Positions 18,201-25,355 of a stretch of DNA of 37,214 bases are shown here, piece by piece. The notes beneath the pieces were generated by a model. It was not told the DNA's origin. It did not search any database and saw only the letters and a list, made by a program, of their open reading frames with translations. The translations under genes were made by a program, and so were the position numbers. Position 1 is the stretch's first letter. Every line of letters starts with the position of its first letter. This stretch comes from JANLUX01 sp031409815 (GTDB lineage: Bacteria > Bacteroidota > Bacteroidia > AKYH767-A > OLB10): NCBI GenBank assembly GCA_031409815.1, contig JANNXV010000302.1:1-37214 (forward strand), read 5' to 3'.

Positions 18201-18903
18201 GTATACCTGCACCTTCAAGTTGTATTGTATTTAGAATTGAGTGATCGTCATTAACATCAAATCTACACTCCACTGTAAAATCATTCTTATCAATAAATGA
18301 ACCCGTTAATGCATCCACTCTTACATTCCACCAATGAGATTCGCCTTTTAAATCAACACTTACATCCCAAGCCAACAACAACTTGTTTTCAATTGCACGA
18401 TACACCAATTGCACTTTTATTAGTTGGTTAGAAACAGTACGTGATTCATAATTAAAAATGTTTGCAACCGCATCATTGCTTATCAATTTTAATTGAGGGT
18501 TTTCTGACTTACCCAAATGTTTAAGCGCGAAAACGACTGCTGCATCGTGTGTTATAACTGGCCTATCAGCATTCACTTTATTTTGAATATGATCAATCAA
18601 ACCCGGTTTAAAATATACAATGCTATTGTCTTTAATCAAAAAAACACTAATGGCATTAAATACTTGTATGTGATTAAATTGCTGCTGAATATAAACATGC
18701 GTTATACCCAAATTCTTATCTACATATTGATCAGAAATTCTCCAATCATCAATATCACTTGGCAACCATTCATTTCTTTCCCTTTCCTGAGCTAAACGAG
18801 TATTTATCAGCTTTTGATAGTTCTGTGAATAAACCGATGACAAACCGGAAATAAAAACGAGAATTATTAATAAATACAATTTCACAAAACAACTTTTTTT
18901 CAT
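15202..18903 (-). CDS. M36 (fungalysin) metallopeptidase with inserted PA domain and PKD domain
   Basis: 1233 residues with an N-terminal signal peptide (cleavage near SSVYSQ). Domain order: an FTP-type propeptide (about 50-210); the M36 catalytic domain (about 240-760) with a protease-associated domain inserted at about 430-545 (GKIALIDRGNCNFINKAVAAQNAGAVGV); a PKD domain (about 777-850, WLWDFGDQSTSTFQNPTHVF); a beta-sandwich (to about 1075); an Ig-like segment; and a final domain to 1233. Zinc ligands are H564 and H568 in HEYGHGVSNRL and E592 in GEGWSDW, all intact. It is probably an exported protein-degrading enzyme. The C-terminus stops just after the IVVRHRNSIETW...YDF block, and no T9SS sorting domain follows, so the export route past the periplasm is unclear. 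It is convergent with the SPFH gene. Confidence 0.93.
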   Translation of the reverse strand: MKKSCFVKLYLLIILVFISGLSSVYSQNYQKLINTRLAQERERNEWLPSDIDDWRISDQYVDKNLGITHVYIQQQFNHIQVFNAISVFLIKDNSIVYFKPGLIDHIQNKVNADRPVITHDAAVVFALKHLGKSENPQLKLISNDAVANIFNYESRTVSNQLIKVQLVYRAIENKLLLAWDVSVDLKGESHWWNVRVDALTGSFIDKNDFTVECRFDVNDDHSILNTIQLEGAGILGNAMPVAVPDYRVFPFPIEAPSFGNNALLPDPSNVLASPYGWHDVDGIAGEEFNITRGNNAYAYEDANNDNLPGYSPNGGSNLHFDFPYTAGVNPITNQNASLTNLFYANNRIHDVLHPLGFNEAAGSFQKNNYGNGGVGGDFVLAEGFDGAGTDNANFSTPPDGASGRMQMFLWTGNNATCTSLNVTSNAFNGTISGLTAAFSAITNLTDTIKLVSDGVGNVTDACSAITNVIAGKIALIDRGNCNFINKAVAAQNAGAVGVIIANNVSGSPQSMGGTPILSIPCISITQSDGNLLKSALIAGVVVATINTCLANQIDGSFDNGIIAHEYGHGVSNRLTGGPSQVSCLSNNEQGGEGWSDWLALMMTIEPGDSGAMARGIGTYAKGQSANGAGIRRFPYSTNMSINPQTYADVTGNTAVHAIGEIWCSAIWDMSWFLINDLGYNANPYNLTSGNTIAMHLVLEGMKLQPCQPGFLDARDAILMADQLLYNNAHRCRIWEAFARRGMGVNAVQGSSNSATDQLAGFALPAYCSPPTQVPIANFASDQSTIACGGAIKFTDQSIQAFNWLWDFGDQSTSTFQNPTHVFNSPGVYNVKLVVTNALGSDSIIRLITVTNTFTVNVTATPTTICNGDSVQLNAIATGSTYKTYSVSNIPFAPISGAGTLVSLGDEQMSSAKPIGFTFNFFGSDYTDFYLASNGFITFSAGMSNPFYSQVIPTIYSPNNFIALCWNDLNPGNGSSSINYFTTGAAPNRKLIINYNTAHYSGTIYPFVVQAILYETSNIVEIHTIVSSNAAAVDSASSTTQGLENSEGTDGVAIPGRNNSFFVATNDAFRFTPFIPYSYSWMPGSLIGASQTVNPATTGNYTVKVTDGTACVASFNTPVITVNTCTLSLNLNVLIEGFYSGVGFMQPVLNTNGLSSNVTHCDSITIELHNQFAPSTIFRTDKVLLGNDGHATVTYLASIIGNTYYIVVRHRNSIETWSKLPVTMSSVTNYDFIH

Positions 18904-18994
18904 ATTGATAAATCCGATTTATTTAAAACAAAAAACAAAATTTAATTAACCCTCCACCATGGCATATTTAGCTTACTAAAAAATAGCTACTATT

Positions 18995-19002
18995 CAAAGT
19001 TA
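18995..19002 (-). promoter_or_regulatory. Candidate -7 box (TAACTTTG, minus strand) for the M36 gene
   Basis: The minus strand reads TAACTTTG, a match to TAnnTTTG, about 92 bp upstream of the M36 start at 18903. No -33 TTG with the usual spacing is visible. The rest of 18904-19250 is AT-rich spacer in which I see no gene. Confidence 0.45.
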
Positions 19003-19250
19003 AGGATAAAACAGATAAAAATAAAACTTAATTTTCAACAAATAAAACCACCTTATTCCATTTCAAAATAAATTTACAAGTTAATGTACGACTTATGTTA
19101 ACCAATCGACATCGATGATGCTATTTCTTTATTCTTTATGAAAATTAAAAATTGAAGAATAGTTAAAAGCACCAAGTTGATAAATTGCATCTTAATAATA
19201 TAAGAATTAAACTTGTAATCAATTCTTAATAATAAAAAAAGCGCATAGAG

Positions 19251-19266
19251 TGTGACTTATGTCACT
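19251..19266. promoter_or_regulatory. CRP/FNR-type operator (TGTGA-N6-TCACT)
   Basis: A perfect palindrome GTGAC-TTAT-GTCAC (19252-19265) within TGTGA-N6-TCACT matches nine of ten positions of the E. coli CRP consensus TGTGA-N6-TCACA. Its centre (19258.5) is about 41.5 bp before the start site predicted from the -7 box at 19288-19295, the class II activator position. The regulator itself is not in the window. Confidence 0.65.
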
Positions 19267-19287
19267 AAAATTACAGAGTATTCATAT

Positions 19288-19295
19288 TAACTTTG
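19288..19295 (+). promoter_or_regulatory. -7 promoter box (TAACTTTG) of the DUF2892 gene
   Basis: TAACTTTG is a full match to TAnnTTTG. A start near 19300 would give a leader of about 105 nt before the ATG at 19407. The usual -33 TTG is absent and the CRP-like palindrome takes its place, consistent with activator dependence. Confidence 0.6.
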
Positions 19296-19406
19296 TGCAA
19301 TACAAATGATAGAGCTCAAAATAAAATTGTTTTATTGCAAACTAATGAGTCTCCGATTTATATTTAAACCAACAGAAAACATATTAACATAAAACACGAT
19401 AACATT

Positions 19407-19610
19407 ATGAAACCAAACATGGGAAACACAGACAAAGTAATCAGAATACTGGCAGCAATTATTATCATAGCTTTGTATTTTGCCAATCAAATTTCTGGCA
19501 CAACTGCTATTATTCTTTTAATTCTGTCAGGCATTTTTATTTTAACAAGTTTTATGAGTTTCTGCCCAATATATTTACCTTTTGGCATTTCTACACGAAA
19601 GAAGAATTAG
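19407..19610 (+). CDS. DUF2892 (YgaP transmembrane-type) small membrane protein
   Basis: 67 residues: a short polar N-terminus (MKPNMGNTDKVIRI), two membrane segments (about 13-30 and 34-54) with FCPIYLPFGISTRKK at the end. This is the DUF2892 pattern, the family that in E. coli forms the membrane part of the rhodanese YgaP; the NMGNTDKxIR start and the C-P-x-Y-L/PFGI end are typical. Free-standing DUF2892 proteins are often beside sulfur-transfer or thioredoxin genes, as here. It is the first gene after the CRP-like promoter. The function is inferred to concern sulfur or redox chemistry at the membrane. Confidence 0.85.
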   Translation: MKPNMGNTDKVIRILAAIIIIALYFANQISGTTAIILLILSGIFILTSFMSFCPIYLPFGISTRKKN

Positions 19611-19650
19611 TTGCCGGAATTTATAATCCTATTTTTGATTGTGTACTCGT

Positions 19651-19665
19651 GACAGAACTTCTGTC
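19651..19665 (+). terminator. Small inverted repeat GACAGAACTTCTGTC after the DUF2892 gene
   Basis: A perfect inverted repeat (6-bp stem, 3-nt loop) followed by TTTATAAAA, 40 bp after the DUF2892 stop. It could be a weak terminator or attenuator, or a protein-binding palindrome. The remaining 19666-19903 shows no convincing gene. Confidence 0.35.
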
Positions 19666-19903
19666 TTTATAAAACAAAGAAGTCAACCAGTTTCGATAAA
19701 GCTTTTGACAAATAAATAAATGAATTAAAAATGGAAAATCAATATCACCCTTTTTCGAATTAATGATTGAAACCATTTGACAATTGCATAGAAATGAAAT
19801 TTAGAACAATTTCAAGGATATACAAGTCGAAATCGCTTTTGTAAATAATTGGATTGCGCATCTACAATAGCATATAAAGCGTCAGATCAATGTACCATTA
19901 TAG

Positions 19904-19911
19904 TAATTTTG
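19904..19911 (+). promoter_or_regulatory. Candidate -7 box (TAATTTTG) for the second small membrane protein and thioredoxin genes
   Basis: TAATTTTG matches TAnnTTTG and lies 14 bp before the ATG at 19926, giving a very short leader. Together with the hairpin at 19651 it suggests that the thioredoxin part of the cluster can be transcribed apart from the DUF2892 gene. No second CRP-like site is seen here. Confidence 0.45.
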
Positions 19912-19925
19912 GAAAACTGTACAAT

Positions 19926-20183
19926 ATGAAACAAAGAATTTTAACAGGATGGAATTTACCACGTGCATTATATTTAATAATTGGCATCTATATTATTTTT
20001 CAATCAGTGATTGAAAGAAAGTGGCTCGGAATTTTTTTGGGGTTGTATTTTGCATCAATGGGTTTATTTGCTTTTGGATGTGCTTCCGGCAGTTGCTATG
20101 GCAATAATTGCAGTATTGAAAATTCACAAGAAAACAGAACAAAAAATATTGAACCGGAATTTGAAGACATTAAATCTAATTGA
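19926..20183 (+). CDS. Small two-helix membrane protein, YgaP/DUF2892-like
   Basis: 85 residues from the ATG at 19926 (the ATG at 19890 adds 12 unrelated residues and overlaps the promoter box). Two membrane segments (about 10-26 and 31-50) end in FGCASGSCYGNNC, a cysteine-rich stretch, followed by a polar tail. Proteins with this N-terminal pattern (M-K-x-R-I-x-TGWN) and the GLFAFGCA-G-C motif are common in Bacteroidota beside thioredoxins and rhodaneses, and I recognise the family only at that level. The cysteines may carry persulfide or metal (inference). Its TGA is 2 bp before the thioredoxin ATG, so the two are cotranscribed. Confidence 0.75.
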   Translation: MKQRILTGWNLPRALYLIIGIYIIFQSVIERKWLGIFLGLYFASMGLFAFGCASGSCYGNNCSIENSQENRTKNIEPEFEDIKSN

Positions 20184-20185
20184 AA

Positions 20186-20488
20186 ATGGCAGGCAAATTT
20201 TCAGAAATAATAAATAGTGAAACTCCAACTTTGGTTGATTTTTTTGCGGAGTGGTGTGGCCCATGCAAAATGATGAAACCAATTTTAGAAGAATTAAAAA
20301 CAAATGTTGGCAAGCAAGCAACAATTCTAAAAATTGATGTGGATAAAAACCCTCAGGTAGCAAGCACCTATAGCATTCAGGGGGTTCCTACTTTTATTCT
20401 CTTTCAAAAGGGCGAAATTAAATGGCGCCAATCAGGTGTAATTTCATTAAATAGTCTCAAACAAATAATTCAACAATATTCCAACTAA
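20186..20488 (+). CDS. Thioredoxin
   Basis: 100 residues from the ATG at 20186; the TTG at 20180 would overlap the previous stop. The active site is W-C24-G-P-C27 in FFAEWCGPCKMMKP, followed by the cis-proline motif GVPTF and the usual C-terminal helix. There is no signal peptide, so it is a cytoplasmic protein-disulfide reductant. It starts 2 bp after the small membrane protein gene and ends 1 bp before the rhodanese-thioredoxin gene, so the three genes form a tight operon. Confidence 0.95.
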   Translation: MAGKFSEIINSETPTLVDFFAEWCGPCKMMKPILEELKTNVGKQATILKIDVDKNPQVASTYSIQGVPTFILFQKGEIKWRQSGVISLNSLKQIIQQYSN

Positions 20489-20489
20489 T

Positions 20490-21203
20490 ATGAAAAAATA
20501 TTATTCACTCATTTTAATCTTCACTGCATTATTTTTTAACAGTTGTTCTAATGGGCAACCTAAATCAAACAACACAAATCTGGATGCCAGCGCCTTTGCA
20601 GCTAAGATAAAAGAACTTCCTTCATCTGCAATCGTTGACGTTAGAACCGCTAAAGAATTCTCGACAGGCCATATTCAGAATGCCAAAAACATTGATTGGA
20701 ATGGCGATGATTTTGATACCAAAATTGCAGCGCTCGACAAATCAACACCTGTTTTTGTTTACTGCCTGAGTGGTGGAAGAAGTTCATCAGCTGCAGAAAA
20801 AATGCGCGCGGATGGTTTTAAAACTGTTTATGAACTGGATGGAGGTATGATGAAATGGCGGGCTGCTAATCTTCCTGAAACAAATACCAACATTGCAAAA
20901 ACAGCAGGTATGAGTAAACAACAATTTGAATCGTTAATAAATTCAGATAAAATTGTATTAGTTGATTTTTATGCTGAATGGTGCCCTCCATGCAAAAAAA
21001 TGAAACCCTATTTAGATGAAATCTCAAAAGACATGGCTGATAAAGTTGTGGTAATAAGAATTGATGCCGACAATAATCAAACTATTTGCAAAGAATTAAA
21101 AATTGATGCATTACCTGTTTTAAAAATTTATACAGCACACAAACTAACCTGGACAAACACGGGATATATTGACAAAGAAGGAGTTGTTAAGCAACTTCAA
21201 TAA
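20490..21203 (+). CDS. Rhodanese-thioredoxin fusion lipoprotein
   Basis: 237 residues. A lipoprotein-type signal (MKKYYSLILIFTALFFNSC, Cys19) is followed by a rhodanese domain (about 32-130: IVDVRTAKEFSTGHIQNAKNID, active-site loop C92-LSGGRS) and a thioredoxin domain (about 137-237: active site W-C165-P-P-C168, then DALPVLKIY with a cis-proline). Both catalytic centres are intact. The fusion would face the periplasm, where the rhodanese cysteine could hold a persulfide that the adjacent CPPC site reduces. That coupling is inferred from the domain arrangement; no substrate is shown. It is the last gene of the cluster, 1 bp after the cytoplasmic thioredoxin. Confidence 0.92.
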   Translation: MKKYYSLILIFTALFFNSCSNGQPKSNNTNLDASAFAAKIKELPSSAIVDVRTAKEFSTGHIQNAKNIDWNGDDFDTKIAALDKSTPVFVYCLSGGRSSSAAEKMRADGFKTVYELDGGMMKWRAANLPETNTNIAKTAGMSKQQFESLINSDKIVLVDFYAEWCPPCKKMKPYLDEISKDMADKVVVIRIDADNNQTICKELKIDALPVLKIYTAHKLTWTNTGYIDKEGVVKQLQ

Positions 21204-21263
21204 CTAGTTGCATTTACAAACCAAATGTGATTGAATATTTTACTACAATAGTCTGTTGCTCAA

Positions 21264-21615
21264 TCAAAGGCAAAGTATAGGCTTAACATCAAACCGATTC
21301 GTATTTAGTGTTGAGTTAAACACTACAAACAAATCCGTGCCCTCACGTTGAACAATAAAATCCAACAAGTAGATATTCATCGTTCTACAACATTCTAACT
21401 TCTGCTCTTTCAGAAGGACGTTCAACCTAAAACGGATCTATTTGCATAATATCAGTCAATGGAAAACTAAGTTGCCACTCCGATTCTGTTAGTTTTCTAT
21501 CTAACTTAATATTTGCGGCTATTCTATATAGTTGATATCGTGATTGTGAAAAGAGGTTATAGGCAATCAAAAACGTCAAAAGAAGAAAAATCAATTTACA
21601 GTATTGTTTGGCCAT
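21264..21615 (-). pseudogene. Decayed, internally deleted CBM9-like/DUF5916 protein gene
   Basis: From the ATG at 21615 the minus strand encodes a signal peptide (MAKQYCKLIFLLLTF...FSQS) and IKLDRKLTESEWQ...TDIMQIDPF, the start of a CBM9-like fold (compare IDGKLDE-xxW-x-A-TDFIQ). After the TAG at 21427 the same frame continues VERPSERAEVRML, stop, NDEYLLVGFYC, which is still the expected next part of that fold. Near 21360 another frame reads REGTDLFVVFNSTLNTNRF, resembling the C-terminal end of DUF5916 proteins, and stops at 21264. The relic thus joins about the first 95 residues to the last 30, with two in-frame stops, a frameshift and the middle (several hundred residues) missing. It is not functional. 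Confidence 0.7.
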
Positions 21616-21771
21616 GATAATCGACCAAATATCAATAGATATATTCTATACCATTGTGCTAATGATTAACTGATTAGTCGTCAATATCAATAGCTGCCTC
21701 TAAATTGAATTTTCAGTTGGGATTTATCAAAATCAGTAGCACCCAAATCGAACAGCTAATTGTTGAATGCA

Positions 21772-21820
21772 AAAACCGTTCTTCTTTATTGCTAAAGCAA
21801 CAATAAAGAAGAACGGTTTT
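21772..21820 (-). terminator. Strong hairpin terminator after the Omp28-like gene
   Basis: A perfect 20-bp inverted repeat: left arm 21772-21791 (AAAACCGTTCTTCTTTATTG), right arm 21801-21820, with a 9-nt loop. On the minus strand it starts 22 bp past the stop at 21843 and ends in a short T run. Being symmetrical with A/T ends, it could also stop transcription from the other side. Confidence 0.85.
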
Positions 21821-21842
21821 CGAAATTAAATTTGACCTACTA

Positions 21843-22739
21843 CTAATCGAATAATTTGGTACTACCAACTCTTGCACCCTGAACATTCATTACCTGATGA
21901 GTTGTAGATGTGCTACCTACTTTATTTACAAACGCCAGTATATACAGATTGCGTCTATTGTAACCGCTGATACTTGTGGTATAGGTTTTAGTAAAAACTC
22001 CTCCTAATTTAATGGAAGCTGCCGGAATCGGGTCTCCTAATTTCGAACTACTTACTACCTTTCGCGAAACATAATCGTGTCGATAGCCAATCATCGGATT
22101 ACCTAATCCAAACCAAAGCGAACCGGCAATTGTATTATAATAATTTGATTGATTATAACTTGAACCACTGCCTACAACACTGTCTTCATACAATAAAACA
22201 GTTAGATTATAATTGCCAGCTAAGGTTGCATTAAAGGCCGCATCAACGGTGATTGTTGCATTGGTGCCGTTTATGGTTGATGCAATTTGCAATCCACAGT
22301 TTGCGACTTTAGCAAGAATAGCATTTGAGTTGGTTCCGCCCCAATCCTTTTTCGCTAACACAACCTTGCCTCCAAATGGTGTTCTGTTTAGCATTCCGGA
22401 TGAATAAGTAGGTACGTTGTAAACGCTATCCAAATAATCGAACATACCAAAATCCATTGCATCTGAATTATGTGCAACATAGCCATAGACACGATTTGGA
22501 TAATTAGCAATTTTTGTTCGGCATTTCTGTTCCATATCCGGGCAAGTTCCACAATGAACAGTTCCAAACATCTCAATTAATAATTTTTGGGTAAAAACGG
22601 TTGGTGCTACCTTACCATTTACCACTCCACTTTCATAATTCACTTCTGCCGCAGAAGGAATTGAATCATTCTCCTTTCTGCATGCTGTAATAAGTAAAAT
22701 TACAGCCACAACAGGCACAAATAGTTTTTTAGTTTTCAT
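21843..22739 (-). CDS. Omp28-like lipoprotein with thioredoxin-like CxxC motif
   Basis: 298 residues. A lipoprotein signal (LLITAC, Cys about residue 20) is followed by VFTQKLLIEMFGTVHCGTCPDME with C63-G-T-C66, and a long C-terminal beta-rich region (LTVLLYEDSVVG..., RNLYILAFVNK). This layout, with a reduced thioredoxin-like fold carrying CGxCP and a beta domain, is that of the Omp28-related outer-membrane protein family of Bacteroidota. The role is not firmly known; a redox or folding role at the outer membrane is suggested by the CxxC. It has its own promoter (-7 box at 22760-22767) and a strong terminator, so it forms a single-gene unit. Confidence 0.85.
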   Translation of the reverse strand: MKTKKLFVPVVAVILLITACRKENDSIPSAAEVNYESGVVNGKVAPTVFTQKLLIEMFGTVHCGTCPDMEQKCRTKIANYPNRVYGYVAHNSDAMDFGMFDYLDSVYNVPTYSSGMLNRTPFGGKVVLAKKDWGGTNSNAILAKVANCGLQIASTINGTNATITVDAAFNATLAGNYNLTVLLYEDSVVGSGSSYNQSNYYNTIAGSLWFGLGNPMIGYRHDYVSRKVVSSSKLGDPIPAASIKLGGVFTKTYTTSISGYNRRNLYILAFVNKVGSTSTTHQVMNVQGARVGSTKLFD

Positions 22740-22759
22740 GTTTTAATTGTTTTGTTTAG

Positions 22760-22767
22760 CAAAGGTA
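22760..22767 (-). promoter_or_regulatory. -7 promoter box (TACCTTTG, minus strand) of the Omp28-like gene
   Basis: TACCTTTG on the minus strand matches TAnnTTTG, about 21 bp upstream of the ATG at 22739. Transcription would begin near 22754, giving a leader of about 15 nt. The rest of 22768-23000 holds only AT-rich sequence with short ATCAATC-type direct repeats. Confidence 0.6.
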
Positions 22768-23000
22768 CGAAGTTAATGTGCCAAAATAGTGGGTGAACGT
22801 CATATTTTTGTAGGTAAAATGATATTAAAAACATAATTGGCTAAAAATCAATCCTAAAATCAATCAAAAATTAATCCTACCCGAATTCAAATTTCAATCA
22901 AGAACCTAATGCCTGTTGCACTGTACATTTTATTTGTAATTGAAACTATTACAAAATCATTGAATCTAATTCTTACTTTCTTTGCGCGCCCAAACTTTAT

Positions 23001-23861
23001 ATGAAATATTATTTACTTCTTTTATTCGCAATTTCCTTCAATTTATGTTTTGCCCAAGAAGGAAAACTTACTAAAACCGATTTATTCAGCATCCCAACTT
23101 CTAATTTTGAAGGAGCCAGCGGCTATAGTTTTAAGGTAGCAGTTGATAGTAAAGAAAATATTGCATTCAATGCATGCTCAAGACCAATGATTTTTATTTA
23201 TGATATTAAAGGAATATTGATTGACACCGTTAATCTTAATTTTAAAAAATGTGTGCGCAATTTAGAGTATGATGAAGATGACAACTTATTGATTATGGAT
23301 AACGATGAAATGTTGATCTATAAATACGATACTAAATATCGGAAATTAGAAACCCTGCCCTATTCAAAACCAGAGGATTGGTACAACTTAATAAATCATT
23401 ATTACAGAAATTTTGAATTGCCAACTATACCTACTTACTATAGCAACAACGATTTTTTACAAGAGTTTTATTCCACCCGATTTACCTATTCGTATAATCT
23501 ATTCCTTAATTATAAAAACGGTTTCATCTATCAGTGTCATTATAATTTTATTAAAAAGATAGACAACCATAAAATTTATACCAACTTAAAGAAAACAAAT
23601 TATTGGTTTTCAGACAACATATCTTTAAAATCGAAACTACTTTTAATTGATGATGAAAAACGAACTGCAATTTATTACGATCGCTTTTACAATTTAATTT
23701 ATGAAAACTTTAACACTGGAATAGTTACTGTTAATGCAGCGCTTGAACCGCACAGTGAAGCGGCTCGCTTCGATTATTCGGTAAATAAAAATCAGGATAA
23801 AATTTTTGGCATAAGCGGATTTAATAAAAAAGCTATTTATATTTCATATTGGACTCCCTAA
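23001..23861 (+). CDS. Exported protein of unknown function
   Basis: 286 residues with a clear signal peptide (MKYYLLLLFAISFNLCFAQ). I do not recognise the family. The mature part alternates short strands and turns in a way that suggests a beta-propeller: FKVAVDSKENIAFNAC, PMIFIYDIKGILIDTV, CVRNLEYDEDDNLLIMD, MLIYKYDTKYRKLETLP, with the final RFDYSVNKNQDKIFGISGFNKKAIYI returning to the same pattern. It is rich in Tyr and Asn (the stretch about 125-165 has many Tyr). There is no enzyme motif and no T9SS sorting domain. It stands alone between an oppositely oriented Omp28-like gene and a convergent SdpI-like gene. Confidence 0.65.
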   Translation: MKYYLLLLFAISFNLCFAQEGKLTKTDLFSIPTSNFEGASGYSFKVAVDSKENIAFNACSRPMIFIYDIKGILIDTVNLNFKKCVRNLEYDEDDNLLIMDNDEMLIYKYDTKYRKLETLPYSKPEDWYNLINHYYRNFELPTIPTYYSNNDFLQEFYSTRFTYSYNLFLNYKNGFIYQCHYNFIKKIDNHKIYTNLKKTNYWFSDNISLKSKLLLIDDEKRTAIYYDRFYNLIYENFNTGIVTVNAALEPHSEAARFDYSVNKNQDKIFGISGFNKKAIYISYWTP

Positions 23862-24002
23862 TATACATTTAGGATAAGGTTAGTTGACAATTAATTTCTT
23901 GAATAATAATATTAGTGCCAATCAATCAAATAATATATTATCAAGATGATTTTTCGACCCAAATATCAAACTAATCAAAGCGAAAATAATAATAATAAAT
24001 TC

Positions 24003-24362
24003 CTATCGATTGGGTTTTCTCTTTCCGTCACGAAAAAAAACATGCCTTAATCTGCTCTCAGTTTTATACAAAGTAATTGTTAACGAAATCAAAATAAAAA
24101 CAATAAGTGCATCAAAAATAATATTGTAGTCTTCGTAAAAATAATCAATTAGCAGAAGAAGTATAATCATTAATATACCACAAAACATTAAACACTTTCC
24201 TGCATATCTGTTTGCTTCATCCCAGGTATCTTGATTTTTTCTAGCTGACTTAGTTCGATAACCAAGGTAACTATTTAATTCAGCTGTATTATTCATCATC
24301 AACAAACCCATTGTAAAAAATAGCAATATAAAAAAAATAGAGGCTAAAAGATGCAAGTTCAT
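24003..24362 (-). CDS. SdpI family membrane protein
   Basis: 119 residues with three membrane segments (about 5-24, 55-74, 80-100) and the family's signature between the first two: NSYLGYRTKSARKNQDTWDEANRYAGK, corresponding to the SdpI pattern N-x-x-x-GYRT-x-x-S-x-x-N-x-x-x-W-x-x-AN. In Bacillus, SdpI gives immunity to the SdpC toxin; most other members have no known role, and no toxin gene is visible here. It is followed downstream by a convergent orphan gene and preceded by the DUF4412 gene 47 bp upstream on the same strand, so the two may share a transcript. Confidence 0.82.
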   Translation of the reverse strand: MNLHLLASIFFILLFFTMGLLMMNNTAELNSYLGYRTKSARKNQDTWDEANRYAGKCLMFCGILMIILLLLIDYFYEDYNIIFDALIVFILISLTITLYKTESRLRHVFFRDGKRKPNR

Positions 24363-24409
24363 TATAAGAAAATTAAAAATCCACTATATTGAATAAAAAT
24401 TTACCTACT

Positions 24410-25075
24410 CTATTTTGATCCTTTACCCTCATACATTTTTATCATTTCATCCTTTGTCATCACTTTATAATCTGATGGCACATCGAAAAGATCAACTGGT
24501 ACGTTGTCATTGCTTATTGTTTTGGCTGTCATTAACATACTTAAACCGCTGCTTTGATCCATTCTAAATTCCATTAGAAATCCATCGATGTTCTTAAACT
24601 GATTATTCCAGTTACTATTGTTTGCTTTAATATCATTAGTGTACCAAACATTAAACGAATTTTTTTCTCCTAATGTTACAATTGCCTTTTTGCAGCTATA
24701 ACCCGCAATAGTTTTTGTTTCCTCGGTTTTCAAAACCTCAAATTCACCATTCTGCCTCGCTTCCTTTTTAATATCATCTTCTGTCATTTTCATAGCTGTT
24801 TTATTTCCTAAAATATCCATCAAAACTGTGGTTGTTTTGGCCCGACTATCTGATATGGTAACCATACTCATACCCATACCCATTTGAATTTCCATACGCG
24901 AGTTGTTATCCTTAAAATACATTACCGCTTCGGTTGGCATCATATCAATAGCCTGCTTATCATAATTTGATTCGGGATAACTAATTGAATAAACAACTTT
25001 TCCCTGATTAATTGCTTGAGAAAACAGGGTGTTGCAATAAAATAATATAATTAATAAAGAGCCTAAATATCGCAT
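24410..25075 (-). CDS. DUF4412 domain exported protein
   Basis: 221 residues with a signal peptide (cleavage after NTLFSQ). The mature chain, GKVVYSISYP...PTEAVMYFKDNNSRMEIQMGMGMSMVTISDSRAKTTTVLMD...KTIAGYSCKKAIVTLG...VWYTNDIK, follows the DUF4412/GLPGLI-like pattern of Bacteroidota exported proteins, which resemble LolA/LppX-type folds. The function is unknown. An unusual run of Met/Gly (EIQMGMGMSM) is present. It has 47 bp to the SdpI-like gene downstream. Confidence 0.78.
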   Translation of the reverse strand: MRYLGSLLIILFYCNTLFSQAINQGKVVYSISYPESNYDKQAIDMMPTEAVMYFKDNNSRMEIQMGMGMSMVTISDSRAKTTTVLMDILGNKTAMKMTEDDIKKEARQNGEFEVLKTEETKTIAGYSCKKAIVTLGEKNSFNVWYTNDIKANNSNWNNQFKNIDGFLMEFRMDQSSGLSMLMTAKTISNDNVPVDLFDVPSDYKVMTKDEMIKMYEGKGSK

Positions 25076-25355
25076 TAGAGTTATGTTTTTTGTAAATCTA
25101 AAAAAATTAAGTTAACACTAAACAAATAACTCCATGAAAACACTTATTAATTACTGGAAATGAGTTGTAACCTATTGAAGTAATCGACAACACTTTTGTT
25201 TTCATGATGCACGAACAATTCACATAATAGCAATACAATTTTTGGATAGCATTTGTTTGGCTAATTGCGTAATAATAAAATATTTAAACAAAATCATTTG
25301 CAAAATCTAATTTGGTTTGCTGGCAAACTAAGCACTTCTGAAAGAGAATTCAGGA

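Noticed and set aside
19729..19765. Short ORF starting ATGGAAAATCAATATCAC in the spacer after the DUF2892 gene
   Set aside because: Only about ten codons to the stop, with no similarity or promoter, so not supported as a gene.
25133..25206. 10-bp inverted repeat CATGAAAACA ... TGTTTTCATG, 54 bp apart
   Set aside because: The arms are AT-rich, far apart and not near a promoter or gene end; a match of this kind is expected by chance.
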